NCBI GenBank assembly: GCA_005656395.1
Contig: SRSI01000048.1
Span: 558,001 to 622,000, forward strand
Reading direction: 5' to 3'
DNA from: Strongyloides papillosus
Taxonomy: Eukaryota > Nematoda > Chromadorea > Rhabditida > Strongyloididae
Length of the DNA: 64,000 nt
A program made the position numbers and the translations under genes. Under the pieces are notes generated by a model. It saw nothing but the letters and a program-made list of their open reading frames with translations. It made no database searches and had not been told where the DNA came from. This document shows, in pieces, positions 48,831-59,962 of this stretch (position 1 is its first letter; the number at the start of each line of letters is the position of its first letter).

Positions 48831-51800
48831 TTAAACATTTTTATCAATTTGTTTGACATGTATTGGTTTACTCTCATTTAGAGCTTTTATCTTTGAGTGA
48901 GCTAAATTAATTTTATGTTGAAGATCTGATAAAGATAATTTCTCTTTATTTTTTCTACTACTATCTTCATCTTTTTTATCACTAACCTCGTCAGTGACAT
49001 CTTTTGTGAAACCCATAATTTCATCGACACGTTTCTTTAATGTAGGAACATATGGCGAAGAACCACGATGCCTTTCTTTTCTTGAGGATGAATCTTTAAG
49101 ACTATCACTAGAAATTTTTTTATCTCCGTATTTGTCATCAGAAGTTCTTCTGTCTTTTTGTTTATCACTATAACTTCTTCTTTCACTAGTTTTATAGTCT
49201 GAAGTTCTTCTATCTTTATGTTTATCGTCAGAATCCTTTTTATCTTTATATTTGCTATCAGAATCCCTTTTATCTTTATATTTACCATCAGAATCCTTTT
49301 TATCTTTATATTTGCTATCAGAATCCCTTATATCCTTATATCTATCGTCAGAATCCTTCCGATTCTTACACCTGACATCAGGACTTCTCTTATCTTTGTA
49401 TTTATCATCAGAATCCTTCCGATTCTTACACCTGTCATCAGGACTTCTCTTATCTTTGTATTTATCATCAGAATCCTTCCGATCCTTATATCTGTCGTCA
49501 GAATCTCTCTTATCTTTATATTTATTATCTGAATCTCTCTTATCCTTATATTTGTCATCAGCATCTTTCTTATCTTCATATTTATTATCTGAATCCTTCT
49601 TATCCTTGTATCTGACGTCGGAATCCTTCCTACCACATGCACTTCTCCCATCCCTGTATTTATCTTTATCACCTGAGCTTCTTCTATCTTTATACTTGTC
49701 ATCGGAAACCCTCCGATCACTACGTTTTTCCTCAGAAGTTTTCTTATCTTTCTCTTTGTGGTCAGAAGGTATTCTATCCTTAACTTCTTCATCAGAAGAT
49801 TTTCTATCTCTATACTTGTCATCAGAAACTTTCCGATCCTTACTTTTTTCCTCAGAAGTTTTCTTATCTTTCTCCTTATGGTCGGAAGGTGTTCTATCTT
49901 TAACCTTTTCATCAGAAGGTTTTTTATCTTTATACTTGTCATCAGAAACCCTCCGATCTTTACTTTTTCCTTCAGAAATCTTCTTATCTTTCTCCTTATG
50001 GTCAGAAGGTGTTCTATCTTTAACCTTTTCATCAGAAGGTTTTTTATCTTTCTCCTTGTAATTAGAGGAAGAAGATGCTTTATCTCTGCCCTTTTCATCG
50101 GAAGCTTTATTGTCTTTAATTTTCTCATCTGAACTTCTTTTCTCCTTAACTTTTGCACCTGAGGTCTCTTTCTCTTTAACATCTATCTTGCTTTTCTTAA
50201 CACTATCATATGACCTGATCGGCGTAGGCGATCTTTTCCTGTCATTATGTGTGTACCTATCGCTGAAAAAAGTTTATTTAGTTTAATTTTGTGAATTAAA
50301 TTAGTGAGAAAAAAATTTGTTTAACTTTTTTCTCTTACTTACCTTCGTGAAGAAGATTTAGCAGAATCTTTGTAATCACAAACTTTTTTATCATCCTTTC
50401 TTTTTTCATCATCTCTTCGATATTTGTTAGGTGGTGAGTCTCTTCTTGGAGATCTACTCCTATTACGAGATCTTGAATCATTATACCTATTACTGGCACA
50501 TCTTGGAGAGCTACTTCTCTTTCTTTTATAGTCTCTTCTATCATATACAGGTGAATCAGAGTATTTTCTAGAGTTTCTGTGTCTTGACCTATCACTAGAA
50601 TATGATCTACTCCTTCTTCTAGATTCACTATATTTTCTAGAATCATTATAGTAGTCCCTTTCAAATGATCTTGATCTATGACGACTCCTTCCGTAACTTC
50701 TTGATGGAGATCTATTGTAGGAACGTCTTGTATAACTGTCATCTCTATATGAATCGTCTCTGTAATCACCTCTACTACGTTTACTATCATTATAGTAGCT
50801 ATCTTCAGAACTTTCACGTCTTCTCCTCTTCTTATAACTATTATAGCCTGGAGATAACCTTTTATCATAACTACCCCTTCTACTACCATAACGATGTCGA
50901 GATTCATAGATCCTCCTTCTGTCTTCATACTCTCTCCTCCTTCTGTAGTATAATGAATCTCGATACCTCTGTTTACGATGTGAATACCTGTAGTAGTCTC
51001 TGGCCTCTCTTCTTTGCTGTCTATTAATTTTATCTTCAATGATGGCAGTACTCTTCACAGCATCAGGATCTTCATTAATATAACCTTTAGCTTTGTTTTT
51101 AGCATAAGCAACTTTCTCTTTAATTTCTCCAATAAGTCTACCTATTTCTTGATTATGACTAATAGTACTATCTTTCCCCATTTGTACTAATTTACCGTAA
51201 ACTTCAAGTAAGACAACTTCTAATTGAGATTCAGCAATATACTTAGCATATTTACATACCTTGTCATACAATAAAATATTAATTATTGAGTCTAGGAGCA
51301 TTTCTGTATAATTAAGCATATCCATGTTAACCATTGAACATCCTTTTCCATCAACAAATTTTTTCAAACTTAAATGATCCGTAAGAATTTTTAGAATACC
51401 ATTTTCTAATAACTGCGTTTCTTTCATCTTCGTTTCTGTTATCTTTTTGATTATTGGTGCAATGGCCATAGATTGTTGGACAGAGAAGCAATCATTTAAC
51501 ATATCACAACATTTCGTTACAGTTGACGAAGAAACAGTTCTGTTATCTGCTTCTTTATTGACAACTTCCATAAAGGCTTTCGATTTCTCTTTGAAACTTT
51601 CTATCTTATCAATTTCTTCTTTCGTTAATTCTACTTCTTCTATTGGAGTTTCTTCTTTCTTATTGATTACTAAAGGAGTCTCATCAACTTCATCGTCTGA
51701 TGACAAAGTACTATCGGACATATCTTCTTCCTTCTCTAATTGCTTAGAATCTTTTTCAGGTGATTTTTTGGAGACATCTTTAATTAAAACAGAAGGCTTA

Positions 51801-54143
51801 TCCATCGGTGGAGTAGATTCTTTGACATTAACTTTCTTAGACTTCTTAACAGGACTTTTATGAGTAACTTTCGCAATATTCTTAGAAACCTCCTCTTCTT
51901 CTTCAACATTTTTATTTTCATCAGGTGGCGATTCACTTGGAGTAACATCAACACCCTCATCTACATCGTCAGAGTCATCCTCTGAAGGTGAATCTGTATC
52001 AGTACAACTACTACTTTCATAGTCATCATCGACAGCAGAGGGATCGTTAGGTATAGCTTCACCAATAGTTCCTTTACAATTATATGAACCACAATAACAT
52101 TTCTGAGGTTCCTTACCATAATTAAAGAAGTGATAGTTAAAACATATTTCTTCACCTTTTTTTATATTTTTAGTGGCAAAAAATCCTACCCGTGTTATAC
52201 CTTTAACACGCCATTTCTCTGTTTGCGCATTAGGATCACATGAATGATTCATACATCGTGAAATGTTACCTAAAAAAGTTCGATATTAATAATTCAAAAG
52301 AATGTAAGATGAAAATACCTTTGTAGTAAGCATCAATGGTTGTTAATGAGGTAAGGTGCATAAAATAATGATGCTTCTGGTTATCTTTGGCATATCTTCG
52401 CGCTCTCCTATTCTCTTGTTTACCATTAAGAACTTCACCACAATACTCCATTATGAAGTCACCTTTAGAGATGTCGGCTTTTGCTCTTAATCCCCATCCT
52501 TTAATACCAGCCCAGAAAGCTTCAACTGGAGCATTTTGACGACGTTGCATTCTCCTATTGGAACAACCTTTCCTCCCAAAGGCACATCCATGACATTCAA
52601 GATTCATACACCTTGATATACAGTTCTCACCACAACCACTATTTTCTTGGATATTACTCGGATCTGGTGGTCTACAATCACATACTTCATCTGCTAGCCT
52701 ATAATCAATATCAGGTTCACAACGATAAACATTTTTGATAATCTTTTCAAAACCCATCGTCGGTGGACGTGGGTACTTTTCTAGTGATAAATCAACATTA
52801 TTTTCCTTTTCTGTTGATGCTACAGAAGCTGGTGGACTAGATGATTGCTCAATACTACTTTCACCGGTCTTATTTGTGGTGACTGATAAATTATTAACAC
52901 CTTTCTTTGATTTCCTACCACGTTTTTTTGGTTCCTCTTTTGGTGAGGTATTGTCTCCACTTGGTGATATATTAATTTTTGTCTTATCATCATCATTCTT
53001 TTCTTTACCTATAGTGTTATTCTCTTTCTTTGTCTTTCTCCCCCTTTTTTTTGTGCTAGTCTCCTCAACATCTTCTTTCTTCTCCTCTCCTATATCATCT
53101 TTTTTCTTTTCTTTTTTTGTACTTTGAGATTCTTTTTTAGATAACTTGCTTTTAGTAACTAGAGTATCATTACCTTTGATCTCAGGCTTAGGTTCACTTT
53201 TCCTTCGCAGTCTTTTACGTTTCTCCTCAGCGTCTAATTCTCTTTGGAGACGTAAGGCAAATTCATAGTCATTCTCTAATGTTGGTTCACTAATACTTTC
53301 TTTTTCCCCGTTTTTATCATCGATATTTTCCTGACTACATGTTGTATCACTTGCTGTATTATCTGGTTTCTCATCTAAATGTGAAAAAAAAATTTCTATT
53401 AATAAAAATGATGGCAGGAACTTACCTTTATCGCTATGTGTTAAGGAATCAATCTTATTCACGATATCCAATAAACTACCATCATCTTCAGTAGTAGTTG
53501 AATTGGTCATACTACTTGAAGTATTTTTAATGGTTAAACTACTATTATTAGGTTTAATATACGTTTTGTAAATTAATGACGAACCAGGAGTCGTAGTTAT
53601 GACTCTAGGTATATGCAAGCTTTTTGATTGCTGTTGAGTAACAATTCTTGTGCCCGCGTTTTTTATATTGTTTGGTGTAGCATCGATGGTCTTTCTACTA
53701 CATACTACAATAGTTTTTCCCATAGGTTTGATCATGTTCTCATTTTTTTGTTGTAACCCATCGCTACTATCAGTGATAGGTATCATAGGATTAGATGAAC
53801 TGTTAATAGTTGTGGATGGTTGCGATATCTCATATAATTTAACAGAGGATTGTTTGTCAACTGGTAGTACACTGATATTTTTAGTATTATTTATCTGAGA
53901 ATCATTGTTAAGGTATTTGTCACCCGTTAGAAATTTGATAATTGGTATTTTGTGTGTTGGTTTTTGAATATTTCCAGTAACAGCTTTAATTTTAATTAAT
54001 TTTCTTTTTTGAATACCTTTATTTTGAAGGGGTATAAGCCGGGCAGTGATATTATTAATAAAAACTTTAGGACGTATCTCGATATTTCTTGGTGGTGGCA
54101 TCCCCACCAATGAAATATCAATATCACTAGGATCGTCATTCAT
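48831..54143 (-). CDS. met-1: SETD2/MET-1-type histone H3K36 methyltransferase
   Basis: Four exons (54143-53426, 53374-52319, 52269-50343, 50262-48831) join in phase to 1710 aa. The N-terminal half is disordered, with two AT-hook-like KKRGRK motifs (about 366 and 390). An AWS zinc cluster (about 468-520, Cys-rich) leads into the SET domain (about 522-645), with KGWGLRA, EYCGEV, NHSCDPN and the GEEICFNYHF core, and then a post-SET CYCGSYNCKG. AWS plus RVGFF and GKEPQKCYCG place it with SETD2, which trimethylates H3K36 on transcribed genes and associates with RNA polymerase II. After a helical region comes an RS/RY-rich stretch, then a long charged repeat tail in the last exon. No SRI domain was recognised, although the last 60 residues are helical and charged. 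The final exon has no in-frame ATG until near its end, so simple gene finders would split it. Confidence 0.9.
49120..50060 (-). repeat. Nested 30-bp and 120-bp tandem repeats in the methyltransferase tail
   Basis: In the sense frame this encodes a degenerate ten-residue unit (consensus about DSDDKYKDKR). The region 49218-49620 shows the 30-bp period, often paired as 60 bp. The region 49681-50040 is three 120-bp units in exact register (49681-49800, 49801-49920, 49921-50040), each encoding about 40 residues with DDKYKD, SDEKVKD and SDHKEKD phrases. The units are diverged, so this is an old expansion kept in frame. The product would be a highly charged, flexible tail. Confidence 0.9.
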
Positions 54144-54708
54144 ATTAACAGTTCATAACGTTTTTTTTGTTAGTCTATAATGATATATATTTATATACTC
54201 TTACACTTGTAAATTTATGGATTTTTTACGGAATAAGATAATAGAGGAGAAAGATAATAGTCAAATAATATTGCTTTAATAGGTATTTATTATATAAAAT
54301 TTGAAATTATTGTTAGTGAATAAATAATTATATAATTATGTTGTTTATGACAAAATGAAAACCCAGTTTGATCATAAAAAAATACACAAATATAGGTAGA
54401 TATTTAAAGCACAAACATTCATATAACTTTGTGACCAAAAAGCAATCTCGTATTTTGGAGTAATACTTATACTTCCTATATATTGTGTGGTCTTGAGAAG
54501 AAATAATAAATAATGCCAAAACTGGCAATCGAATTGGCGTTCCACTTACTGATTTACTTTACAAGTAGATTTGTTTTTCGGATTTTATTACAAAAACTAG
54601 TTTAATGAAACAAATTAGTATATATATATATAGGAATAATAAATACAAAAAAAACGAAAAAAAATATCCAGTGTTAAAAATGTTGACAAGTAGTCATAAC
54701 TTCACCAC
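54144..54708. other. Spacer between the Acinus-like and methyltransferase genes
   Basis: These 565 bp lie between two minus-strand genes: the 3' UTR of the upstream Acinus-like gene and the promoter or 5' UTR of the methyltransferase. The spacing is too long for a typical tight operon. No gene was seen. Confidence 0.5.
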
Positions 54709-56853
54709 CTAACGGCGATCACGAGAGATTGATCGTCTCCTTCTATTGAAACCAACATCATTTCTCCTTCTACGATCCTCGAATCTTTCATTTCTATTAT
54801 ATATCTCCCAACCATCATGAATACTTGGCATTTTGTAAGAGTTCTCTGCAAACGCCAAAGAAGGTTTGGCATCAGTTACCTTCATTCCTGGTAACGATGG
54901 GGCAACATTTGGTTCACGTTTATAATTGTCTTCACGTCTTAAATGAGATTTCCTTTCAGGGATAGGAGATCTTTTTCTGGGACTTGGAGAATTCCTTTTT
55001 GCCTTACTTTCAGAGATCATGTGGTCTCCACTAGAGGAGGGGTCTACATGTGGTCCACCCTCAATTCTTGAATTTAATAGTTTTCTAATATACTAAAAAA
55101 AAACCTATTACAAAGAAAACAAAAAGATTCCACTTACCTCTTCAAAAGTAATAATTCTACTATTTAATATTTTACCCAACTCGTCTTGGGGGAATTTGTT
55201 TTCCGCTAAAACTGCACTAATCGCAGTAGCTGCTTCCTCATTCTTGTATACAGCAACACACTTAGATTTTTTATCCATTAAATGGAAGTGATCCTCCAAC
55301 ATTGTGTTATGTACCTGGAGCATTGCTTTCAATTGAAGTGCACAGAAAGGTCTTGTTAAATTATTAATATAGATAACATTTTTGGTTTCCAATGGGAAAA
55401 GTCCAGCAAAACGATGATTCATTATGGCATCTTTGTCCTTCTCTGGTCCTTTAGATGATTTATAAATTTGGTGGTCCTTACTATTATCCTTCTGATGATG
55501 GTGGTTCTCGGTTTTTGATAAACTTTTTCTACCATCTCTATCATAGTCCTTTTTATTTGTTGGTCTGTTGTTGTTATCGAAGTCATCTTTTTTGGTGATG
55601 TTACAACAACGGGCTTTGAAAGAACTCCATTTTCACTGTTAATATTCTCCTTCAACGAATTGTACTCTAATCCATCAATTTTCTTAACAGCCAATCCCTG
55701 AGAGGAACATGGTAGTGATGTTGTTCCGTCTAAAGCCTTTTGTGCCATAACTGCTGTCTCCTCATTTTCAAATAAAACCAAACAAACAGTCTTCTTCTCG
55801 TTAGAACATATTGAATCGCTTAGAATTTTACCAAATATCTCCAATTTTCTTTTTATTGTTCCATTATTCCAGGGACGCTGTAAATTCTCAATTAGAAGTC
55901 CATGTCTAACTGTTTGTTCCTCTTGTTTGACAACATCATTCTCTAGTAACCGTTTCTTAGAAGGCATTGGAGATTCAAGTGTCTCAGTACTACTATTACT
56001 GTAAAGGCCTTTAAAATCAGACTCAAAAACTATCCTCTCACGTTTTTTTGCTCTAGGCTTCTCCTGACTACTGTCCGAATCATCCTTCTTGATATTGATT
56101 CTTGTGATGCGTGATTCTATTGATACACCACTGGATTTCTCCTCACCTTCTGGCTTTTTATTTTCATTAACATTACTTTCATTGTCGGCTTCTGACTTCT
56201 CTTCAAGTCCATTTTCATGAATGGCAGGTTTGTCTGTCTTATCTTCTACCTTCTTATCTGTGGCTTCACTGGCACTTGTTTCCATTGAGGAATCATCTTT
56301 CGACTCATTTGTCTCAATAGGTACAATTACTCCGGAGGTATCCTTCGTAGTATCATCATCATTTTTCTCTTCCTGTAAGGAAACACTTTGGGATGCAGAT
56401 ATATCTTTTGTTGGCTCAGCTAAACCATTCGTATCTTCTTCCAGAGTTTCCTTAGCAGATAAATCATTCTTGCTACTATCTTCTATAAATGATTCATTCA
56501 ACTTGTCATTTTCGTTCGCACTTCCTTGTTCGTTGGCTGGTGGTTGACTCTGTAACTCCTGAAAAGAATCTGCGACACTCACCTCTACATCCACACTTTC
56601 AACACTCTCAACTTTTTTTTGATCCTCTGCTTTATCTTCTTGAGTTGTTTTAATGTACTAAAAAAATTTATCATTCAAGGTACTCTAAGAAAATTAAAAA
56701 TCTTACCTCAACTAATCGTAGTAAAAGCTCCTTTTTTACTCCTTTTGTACTCAGACCATACTGAGCTAATGTACTTCTAAGTTCAGTAACTTTCATTGTA
56801 TCAACAGCAATACCGTTAATATAATGCCCTGTAGAGTCCGTCTCTCCAGTCAT
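54709..56853 (-). CDS. ACIN1: Acinus-like SAP-RRM-RS protein, with a one-base frameshift
   Basis: Three exons (56853-56707, 56657-55138, 55092-54709). The first encodes a SAP DNA/RNA-binding motif (about residues 10-50: VTELRSTLAQYGLSTKGVKK). The middle is long, acidic and disordered. Two RRM-like folds follow, at about 300-380 (GLLIENLQRPW...) and about 472-555 (NVIYINNLTRPFCALQLK); the second matches the Acinus RRM (NVLYISNLVRPF). The end is basic with an RRRRSISRDRR tail. Acinus is an exon-junction-associated scaffold with RNPS1 and SAP18; I could not find a clear RNPS1/SAP18-binding motif. The reading frame breaks at an A6 run (55588-55593 on plus, about residue 404). Exon 2 is one base short of keeping phase, and one extra A would restore one continuous frame of about 683 aa. 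A sequencing error is the simplest explanation, but a true mutation or slippage site is possible. Confidence 0.82.
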
Positions 56854-59435
56854 TATTATCAATTACTATAAAAAAAATTATAAAACTTCTCTACAAATTC
56901 ACAAAATTAAACGACGACAAGAAAAAATTAATGCATCACGACGAGGGAAAATCATCAAAAATAAAATATTGAAGATGGAGGAGAATCAACAATTATACAA
57001 TGTGTCTTAAAGAAGAAGGTTATAAAGGAGTGTTAAGTAAAAAAAGGATAGACCAACAAAGTTAATTATCAAAGATATCCCTGTCTTTGAGACTTAGGTA
57101 TAATTAATAAGCCTGATAAATATGTTTGAATGCTAACCTATACTACACTTCTCCAAATATTGAAAACAAACAGTGATTTCTTTCTAAGACCATTGAACGT
57201 GTTTACAGGGATATTTTTGTTATCTTCCTTTTAAAGGATATGTGTTTTGGTAAAAGAAGTTGTTTTTAAGTTATAATTTGATCTAACTGACGTTAAAACT
57301 AATTGAAAGAGAAGGGGTACTTGATGAGAGGGGAGTAAATTATAAAAAGATATTTTGATAGAATAAAGCTTATGTAAAGAAACTTTTAGTGCATTTAAAG
57401 TTTAAATCACATTATGTGATGAAAAATAAACAGTTACATAAAGGGATAGATGACAATAAGAATAAGTTTGCTAGTTTTTATAATAAAAACCAGCTATACC
57501 TCAAAAAAGAGATGATAAACAAAACATTCCTACATAGTTATTCGACTTACATAAATGATAATCGCAATAAAAAAAACAAACAGTTGATAAGTTTAAAACA
57601 ATTTTGTTTGATTCTCCAACTCACTTTACAAGAGAAAAAAAAACATTTAACATAGAAAGAATTTGCTTTTAATAGTACTTCTATAACTTTATTAATTTTA
57701 TCATATAAAACTAAAGTACAAATTTCATTTTGATTTCACTTTATTAACCAGTGTCTTAATTTTCCAATTAAATTTTTAATTACTTCTAGGTAGTAAAAAA
57801 ATAATAAATTGGTACCATAAATCATTATTATAAAATATATGCAATGTATAAAAAACTACCTACCCATGAATATTATCTGTCACATTTCATAATGGGAATT
57901 TCTTTATAAAAAAAAGTACTTATAAAAGAATCCGTCATTTTTTCATGGTAAAATGAAACATAAAAAAATTAATATGTTTCCTATATTTCAAGATGACATA
58001 AATTTTTTAAAAAAAATGTAGTAGCCTAAGAGTACAAACGTACTTTTTCCACTTATAATTTTAATTATAAATGTTTTTTATCCTTTGAAATAATTTGTAT
58101 TTTTATATATTTCAAGAATGTTAAGCATATGATTGTGGCAATCAATTTTTTAACGTATGTTAACACAACTACTTTCCTTCATTGATGGGTATTAATTTTT
58201 TATCAAGGTCACTGTATTATTCATTAAAAACATGTCCCATCTTTTTGATATGGACATCTTCATGATAAAAAGAAATTTTTCTTTCTGTAACATCTCTGTT
58301 CCCTCTTATAAAGTTCTTATAATGATAATATATCACAAAAAGATCACAGTACATTCTCTCGCCTCTCATTTTATCCACCACTAACCCTTCTTGTTTTTTC
58401 AAGTACTTTGTTTCAAACCTCAAACAGATTGCCGATACAAATACACAAAAAATATCAGTCAAATGATTTGATACTATTTAAAAAACTGAAAGTGACGGTA
58501 TAGTAACAATTTCTTATCAACTCTTACTCTTATAAAATAATACTTATGTTTAGAACTATCACTACAAGTCAATCTATTTTCTTCATCCTCTTTAAAAGAT
58601 AAGACAAACTCAAAACTCTTATACTTTTTCCATTATAAACCATAAACTCTATTATGGCAATTCGAAAAATCTAAGGTCAGTCGTTTAAAGTAATACACTT
58701 CACTCTCTCAAATACACTAAAATCCACCTTCAAATTCGATACTGATTTTAGCACGTGATTCTTATTTCTACCATATCATAAAAACCCAGTGATTAATAAA
58801 AAACTAAACTTCAATCACTTTCGAGCTTATACAAGGCTTAAAAAACAATTATTTTTTGTTGATAAGAGTGGTATTTGTCAAGAAGTGTCTTAACTATCTA
58901 CTTATAACTTTTACTGTTACCTAATTGCACCCATAACTTATGATGGAGATATCCTTATCAATAAAATTCCTATCGTAATTTTAAATGCATTCTCTCTCAA
59001 GAATAGAAAACTCTTTCCTTCAACTGATTACTCAAATACATTTGAAAAATTTGGTAAATGACCATCTGCCAGATGAAAAGGCGAAGGAGAAATAACAATA
59101 AATTGGCGGGTAATTTTTTTATAAACATCTTACTCAAATACTAAGATTCCTTATTGATAACAATAAGGAAACATCATTAATATATGATAGTATTTTATGA
59201 TACTCCAGCAGGGATTCTACTTCACTCCAAGCAGTTGACTTGTAAATTAAAAAAGTACTTCTAACCAAGCTGTAGTACACAAATTTTACCAAGACAACGA
59301 GATGGATTGTCATTTTGTTTACCCCTTAAAATCTTATAACGATTGTTGGTATAGTAACATCAAGATTATCATTTATATTGTTATTAATTATCCTCTGTAT
59401 TAATATATCACATCACACTAATTTCTAGTATAAAG
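56854..59435. other. Upstream region of divergent genes
   Basis: This is 2.6 kb between the starts of the Acinus-like gene (minus) and the roadblock gene (plus). Open frames at 57389-57655 (plus) and 58217-58462 (minus) lack domains; the second has a mixed composition but no ATG start. The stretch at 58450-59400 is less AT-rich and more pyrimidine-rich on the plus strand, in line with promoter DNA. No RNA gene was found. Confidence 0.5.
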
Positions 59436-59805
59436 ATGGCAGAAGTTGAGGAGATGTTTAAGAAGTTGATTGCACAAAGTGGTGTTACAGGTGTAACTGT
59501 TATGGATACCCAAGGTAAGTGGACTATTTTCTTTATCTTCTAACGTAGATTCTCTTGTATTTATGTTTGTTGTTGTAGGAAGAACAATAAAATCAACGCT
59601 AGACGAAGCAACATCAACAAAACACTCCAACTTGCTACAACAACTATGTGAGAAGACACGGATTATTGTTAAAGAGATAAATCCAAATAATGATCTCAAT
59701 TTTATGAGAGTCTACACGAATAATGAAGAATTTTTGATAGCTCCACAGAAGGAGTATACCATGATTGTTATAAGGGATTTGGATTCACAACAAACAAGTA
59801 TCTAA
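59436..59805 (+). CDS. dyrb-1: Dynein light chain, roadblock/LC7 type
   Basis: Two exons (59436-59514 and 59579-59805, intron 64 bp) give 101 aa; the family is about 96-105 aa. It follows the roadblock fold throughout: an N-terminal helix (VEEMFKKLIAQSGVTGVTVMD), GRTIKSTLD, the central long helix with CEKTRIIVKEI, then LNFMRVYTNNEEFLIAPQKEYTMIVIRD. This homodimer binds dynein intermediate chain and helps attach cargo to cytoplasmic dynein. A TTTCTAG acceptor lies 8 bases before the ATG, suitable for SL trans-splicing. The next gene starts 157 bp downstream on the same strand. Confidence 0.95.
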
Positions 59806-59945
59806 GGGATAATATATGTTTGTATTTTTTTTCACTGTATTTATATGAATCAAAATATATGTCTACTTTTGTTTTTTTTTAAATTTTTTAACTATAATGT
59901 AAATAACTTTAACATACCTTATCATTGTATCATAAAAAAGTTAAA

Positions 59946-59954
59946 CTTTTTTAG
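59946..59954 (+). promoter_or_regulatory. Possible trans-splice acceptor between two close genes
   Basis: CTTTTTTAG fits the nematode acceptor consensus and lies just before the second gene of the pair. If used for spliced-leader addition, the mRNA would begin with an ATG (59955) that opens a ten-codon frame ending in TAG. The proposed start of the CCDC28-type gene (59963) would then be the second ATG, in another frame. Confidence 0.4.
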
Positions 59955-59962
59955 ATGTATAA

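Noticed and set aside
49252..50182. Long open frames on both strands over the repeats (for example 49252-50061 plus and 49328-50182 minus)
   Set aside because: They are shadows of the stop-poor 30-bp repeat. Only the minus-strand frame that continues from the SET exons in phase is credible, because its exon lengths add to a whole number of codons.
50335..51039. Minus-strand 234-codon frame overlapping the RS-rich part of the methyltransferase
   Set aside because: Alternative frame of the RS/RY-rich coding sequence; the main frame continues through it with correct splicing.
58217..58462. 81-codon minus-strand frame between the Acinus-like and roadblock genes
   Set aside because: Composition is mixed, but it lacks an ATG start and any recognisable domain; kept only as a remote possibility.
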